The position numbers were made by a program, and so were the translations under genes. From a virus, in the IMG/VR virus record IMGVR_UViG_3300033993_002755, positions 1 through 31,697 of that record: DNA of 31,697 nucleotides. One strand, written 5' to 3'. Numbering within the stretch: position 1 is the stretch's first letter; the number at the start of each line of letters is the position of its first letter. This document shows positions 29,410 to 31,697 of the stretch, piece after piece. The notes under the pieces were generated by a model. That model saw nothing but the letters and a program-made list of their open reading frames with translations. It searched no databases and was not told the DNA's origin.

Positions 29410-30357
29410 TCACAATGCGCGAAAGAAAGCTGACGCGTGCTTTGGGTTATTAATCATGCGCAAGCCAGTTGGGCTGATAGCCTTGCACACAAGCTTAACA
29501 ACGTCTAGCACACGCTCCTTGTGTTTCATGCCTCGCGTATGCTTGCCCATTCGCTCATATGATTCTCCGCAGAAGACACACTTACTTCCTGGAATGGAGA
29601 ACTGCTCGTTGCGCACAATGCTGGTGTGGTTGTTCTCGGCCCACCGACGAACTGCGCTTTCATCAACAAGCCATTTCTTTTGTTCGGGTTCTCTAACTGC
29701 GAATGTTGCGGTGTCTAGTGGTGTCGTTAAGTGCAGGTAATTGCCGCTGGGCAAAACGAATCCATTGTGAGTGAAGCTGTAAGCATGCGTAACGTTGCGT
29801 ACCTCAAGGACTCTCGGAACGAGTGTTACGTGCTTATGAAAATGGCTAACCCTGTGAGAGTGCTTGCCCACGGAGGTAACACTGGGTAGCGTCATTACGC
29901 TTCGTGTGAGCTTATCTACTAGCCTTTGTAGTGCAACAACCTCCATAGGACGTTCAGCAGCCTCCTTACTCACCCTGCTGTTGTGAACCTCGATCATGTG
30001 CTCTTTAGTGGTATTGAATGCTGCGCGCATCAAAGGGCTAGCTCCATGCAGTTCCCCCAACTCGTTTCGATACGAGCTAATTGATTGTCCCCGCAAGGAC
30101 TTTACACGTCCCAACGCTGCACGGAACTTAGCAGTGACTGAGAAACAGGTTTCACCTCCCATTTCATGGAACGCTTGAACCGCTTCTCCATGCTTATGCT
30201 CACATTCCGAACCAACGTATAGCACGTTCTGCTTTTTATCGAAGATTACAACAGTATAGTGGGTACCGGATTCTCCATTGTGTGCCTTGGCGAAGGCACA
30301 CGGAACTCTGTCTACGACTACTGAGTGTGCGTTTGGGTTGTTGAAAAAATTTGACAT
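29410..30357 (-). CDS. C2H2 zinc-finger-containing protein, 315 aa
   Basis: No family recognised for the main part. The N-terminal 80 residues are beta-like (HYTVVIFDKKQNVLYVGSE, then TCFSVTAKFRAALGRVKS). A long helical and His-rich section follows. Near residue 265 lies a single finger, CVFCGESYERMGKHTRGMKH (C-x2-C-x9-H-x5-H), with the eukaryotic-like C2H2 pattern, after which a helix ends the protein. GAGG before the ATG supports the start. It stands between the second repeat cluster and the zinc-finger protein that carries the shared tail, so the three may act together. Nucleic-acid binding is likely; catalysis is not evident. Confidence 0.65.
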   Translation of the reverse strand: MSNFFNNPNAHSVVVDRVPCAFAKAHNGESGTHYTVVIFDKKQNVLYVGSECEHKHGEAVQAFHEMGGETCFSVTAKFRAALGRVKSLRGQSISSYRNELGELHGASPLMRAAFNTTKEHMIEVHNSRVSKEAAERPMEVVALQRLVDKLTRSVMTLPSVTSVGKHSHRVSHFHKHVTLVPRVLEVRNVTHAYSFTHNGFVLPSGNYLHLTTPLDTATFAVREPEQKKWLVDESAVRRWAENNHTSIVRNEQFSIPGSKCVFCGESYERMGKHTRGMKHKERVLDVVKLVCKAISPTGLRMINNPKHASAFFRAL

Positions 30358-30381
30358 CTCACACCTCGGTTCAGTTCGTTG

Positions 30382-30798
30382 CTAATCGTTTCTAAGTTCT
30401 AGGATACCTAGGATGCTCTCATACTCAAGAGAGGTATTACATTTGAGTAGGGTGTTAGCTAGCTCTAAGCTTTCGTTGGAGAGTGGGAGAAACAAGTGAT
30501 GTAAAGCCTTGGGGATTCCCATCTCCTCCAATATTGCTTCACCGTTACCGTTACCGGTACCGGTACCGTTACCGTGACCGTTACCGTTACTGGTACCGTA
30601 ACCGTTACCGTAACCGTCACCGTTACCGTAACCGTAACCGTCACCGTTACCGTTACCGTTACCGGTACCGGTACCATTACCATAAATGTAACCGTTACCG
30701 TTACCGTTACCGGTACCGTGACCGTTGCCGTAACCGTTGCCGTTACCGTTGCCGTTACCGGTACCGTCACCGTCACCGTTACCTTCTAGCATAGACAT
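30382..30798 (-). CDS. Gly-X repeat protein with conserved C-terminal domain, copy 4
   Basis: 138 residues. It starts MSMLEG, the only copy with Met at position three. The tract is rich in Asn and Thr, the aromatic interruption reads YIYGNG, and the C-terminal domain (EAILEEMGIPKALHHLF ... SILGILELRND) matches copy 1 in its middle. It overlaps copy 5 by 13 nt. It is the last copy of this cluster before the zinc-finger genes, and its 3' end no longer carries the GGAGAG found in the other copies of this array. Confidence 0.75.
   Translation of the reverse strand: MSMLEGNGDGDGTGNGNGNGNGYGNGHGTGNGNGNGYIYGNGTGTGNGNGNGDGYGYGNGDGYGNGYGTSNGNGHGNGTGTGNGNGEAILEEMGIPKALHHLFLPLSNESLELANTLLKCNTSLEYESILGILELRND
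30541..30784 (-). repeat. (GGTNAC)n hexanucleotide tract, copy 4
   Basis: About 40 six-base units in frame. Thr codons (ACC) create runs of the palindrome GGTACC here, more than in the other copies. Confidence 0.9.
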
Positions 30799-31190
30799 AC
30801 ATCTCTCCTAAGTTCTAGGATACCTAGGATACTCTCATACTCAAGAGAGGTATTAGAACTAAGTAGGGTGTTAGCTAGCTCTAAGCTTTCGTTGGAGAGT
30901 GGGAGAAACAAGTGCTTTAGAGCCTTAGGGATTCCCATCTCCTCCAATATTGCTTCACCGTCACCGTTACCGTTACCGTTACCGTAACCGTTACCGTCAC
31001 CGTCACCGTAACCGTCACCGTAACCGTTACCGTTACCGTCACCGTTACCGTAACCGTAACCGTAACCGTAACCGGTACCGTTACCGTTACCGATACCGTG
31101 ACCGTTGCCGTAACCGTTACCGTCACCGTCACCGTCACCGTAACCGTTACCGGTACCGTTACCGTCACCGTGACCTTCTAGCGTGGACAT
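30786..31190 (-). CDS. Gly-X repeat protein with conserved C-terminal domain, copy 5
   Basis: 134 residues, the shortest complete copy. MSTLEGHGDG start; at the place of the aromatic interruption it has an unbroken YGYGYGYGNG run, so the motif is present without a phase break. The C-terminal domain reads EAILEEMGIPKALKHLF ... SILGILELRRDVCLC. The ribosome binding site (AGGAGAGATG) lies in the last codons of copy 6, which overlaps it by 13 nt. Confidence 0.75.
   Translation of the reverse strand: MSTLEGHGDGNGTGNGYGDGDGDGNGYGNGHGIGNGNGTGYGYGYGYGNGDGNGNGYGDGYGDGDGNGYGNGNGNGDGEAILEEMGIPKALKHLFLPLSNESLELANTLLSSNTSLEYESILGILELRRDVCLC
30957..31176 (-). repeat. (GGTNAC)n hexanucleotide tract, copy 5
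   Basis: About 36-37 six-base units in frame, the shortest of the complete tracts. Confidence 0.9.
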
Positions 31191-31600
31191 ACATCTCTCC
31201 TAAGTTCCAGGATACCTAAGATGCTCTCATACTCAAGAGAGGTATTACAGTTGAGTAGGGTGTTAGCTAGCTCTAAGCTTTCGTTGGAGAGTGGGAGAAA
31301 CAAGTGCTTTAGAGCCTTAGGGATTCCCATCTCCTCCAATATTGCTTCACCGTTACCGTCACCGTTACCGTCACCGTCACCGTCACCGTAACCGCTACCG
31401 TAACCGTTACCGTCACCGTTACCTTTACCGTAACCGTTACCGTCACCGTTACCGTCACCGTTACCGGTACCGTTACCGTCACCGTAACCGTCACCGTCAC
31501 CGTAACCGGTACCGTTACCATAAACGTAACCGTAACCGTTACCGGTACCGTTACCGTCACCGTGACCGTTACCTTTACCTTTACCTTCTAGCGTAGACAT
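31178..31600 (-). CDS. Gly-X repeat protein with conserved C-terminal domain, copy 6
   Basis: 140 residues. MSTLEGKGKG start with several Lys codons, aromatic interruption YVYGNG, then EAILEEMGIPKALKHLF ... SILGILELRRDVCPR. Copy 7 overlaps its start by 13 nt and supplies its ribosome binding site. Asp-rich in the second half of the tract, so more acidic than copies 2 and 3. Same unknown function as the rest of the family. Confidence 0.75.
   Translation of the reverse strand: MSTLEGKGKGNGHGDGNGTGNGYGYVYGNGTGYGDGDGYGDGNGTGNGDGNGDGNGYGKGNGDGNGYGSGYGDGDGDGNGDGNGEAILEEMGIPKALKHLFLPLSNESLELANTLLNCNTSLEYESILGILELRRDVCPR
31349..31586 (-). repeat. (GGTNAC)n hexanucleotide tract, copy 6
   Basis: About 40 six-base units in frame, with Asp (GAC) and Asn codons dominant. 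Confidence 0.9.
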
Positions 31601-31697
31601 ACATCTCTCCTAAGCTCTAGAATACCTAGGATACTCTCATACTCAAGAGAGGTATTACAACTGAGTAGGGTGTTAGCTAGCTCTAAGGTTTCGTTGG
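31588..31697 (-). CDS. Gly-X repeat family member, copy 7 (C-terminal part only)
   Basis: The window ends inside a further copy. The visible part encodes the last 35 residues, from NETLELANTLL to SILGILELRRDVCLR, almost identical to copies 5 and 6. Its stop lies inside the first codons of copy 6. The array therefore goes on beyond this window to the right. Confidence 0.75.
   Translation of the reverse strand, partial: NETLELANTLLSCNTSLEYESILGILELRRDVCLR

Noticed and set aside
22409-31586. CRISPR array
   Set aside because: The units are six bases with no spacers, and no cas genes are present.
22409-31586. Variable region of a diversity-generating retroelement
   Set aside because: Adenine-directed change would affect both A positions of AAC codons. 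Here the second A is fixed, and no reverse transcriptase or template repeat is seen in the window.
22409-31586. Dense GTNAC sites as a decoy for a restriction or methylation enzyme
   Set aside because: The sites follow automatically from the coding hexamer; nothing else supports a decoy role, and phages usually avoid restriction sites.
22333-31596. Long open frames in other phases of the hexanucleotide tracts, giving (TV)n proteins leftward and Arg-Tyr/His/Asn proteins rightward
   Set aside because: The six-base unit has no stop codon in most frames, so these frames follow from the repeat. They lack proper starts with ribosome binding sites, and the conserved tail is only in one frame.
22241-31600. 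RTX-type calcium-binding repeats
   Set aside because: The tracts alternate Gly with one polar residue and lack the nonapeptide GGxGxDxux with its regular hydrophobic position.

Overview
The window looks like part of a tailed double-stranded DNA phage genome, possibly a large one. Hallmarks are a GpA-type large terminase (15517-17277), a probable small terminase or DNA-recognition protein (25629-26417), a gp46/gp47-like recombination nuclease pair, phage nucleotide enzymes (deoxynucleotide monophosphate kinase, ThyX), an HNH endonuclease, a Dam-like methylase, and dense packing with 4-17 nt gene overlaps. The host cannot be named. The lipoprotein at 4317-5579 carries CDxxDNxCDG cysteine repeats that are common in surface proteins of Myxococcota, so a myxobacterium-like host is an inference. 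Most of the DNA is of moderate GC; two stretches (1-219 and about 11440-12205) are clearly richer in GC and look recently acquired.

Layout. 1-5579 (+): a partial GC-rich gene, then SbcD-like and SbcC-like subunits with small genes between them, then a von Willebrand factor A lipoprotein. 5580-6776 (-): a LamG-like tail or adhesion protein with its own promoter. 6915-17277 (+): nucleotide metabolism, HNH, WGR and PDDEXK proteins, a degenerate sugar-nucleotide epimerase homologue, a GC-rich virion-like protein, RNase HII, small zinc and winged-helix proteins, a DegT-like protein without its lysine, ParB-like protein, terminase. 17322-19905: short units in alternating directions (a small gene, a patatin-like lipase whose start codon lies in a hairpin, a methylase, a probable virion protein). 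19922-31697 (-): one long leftward block of small unknown genes, the probable small terminase, a lipoprotein, two zinc-finger proteins and a repeat-protein family.

The most unusual content is that family: six complete copies and one cut by the window edge. Each protein starts MSTL/MSML, continues with about 40 Gly-X dipeptides encoded by a (GGTNAC)n hexanucleotide tract, and ends in an almost invariant C-terminal domain of about 50 residues finishing in SILGILELR. Copies are head-to-tail with 13-26 nt overlaps, and the ribosome binding site of each following copy lies inside the last codons of the one before. A HerA-like ATPase gene sits within one cluster, and a neighbouring zinc-finger protein (28611-29396) carries a diverged version of the same C-terminal domain. 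I do not recognise this set as a described system.

Several genes of under 60 codons are annotated here from direct reading (1701-1790, 10430-10534, 17322-17492, 19033-19194). No tRNA, rRNA, CRISPR array, integrase or reverse transcriptase was recognised. No stretch over 300 bases lacks a gene.
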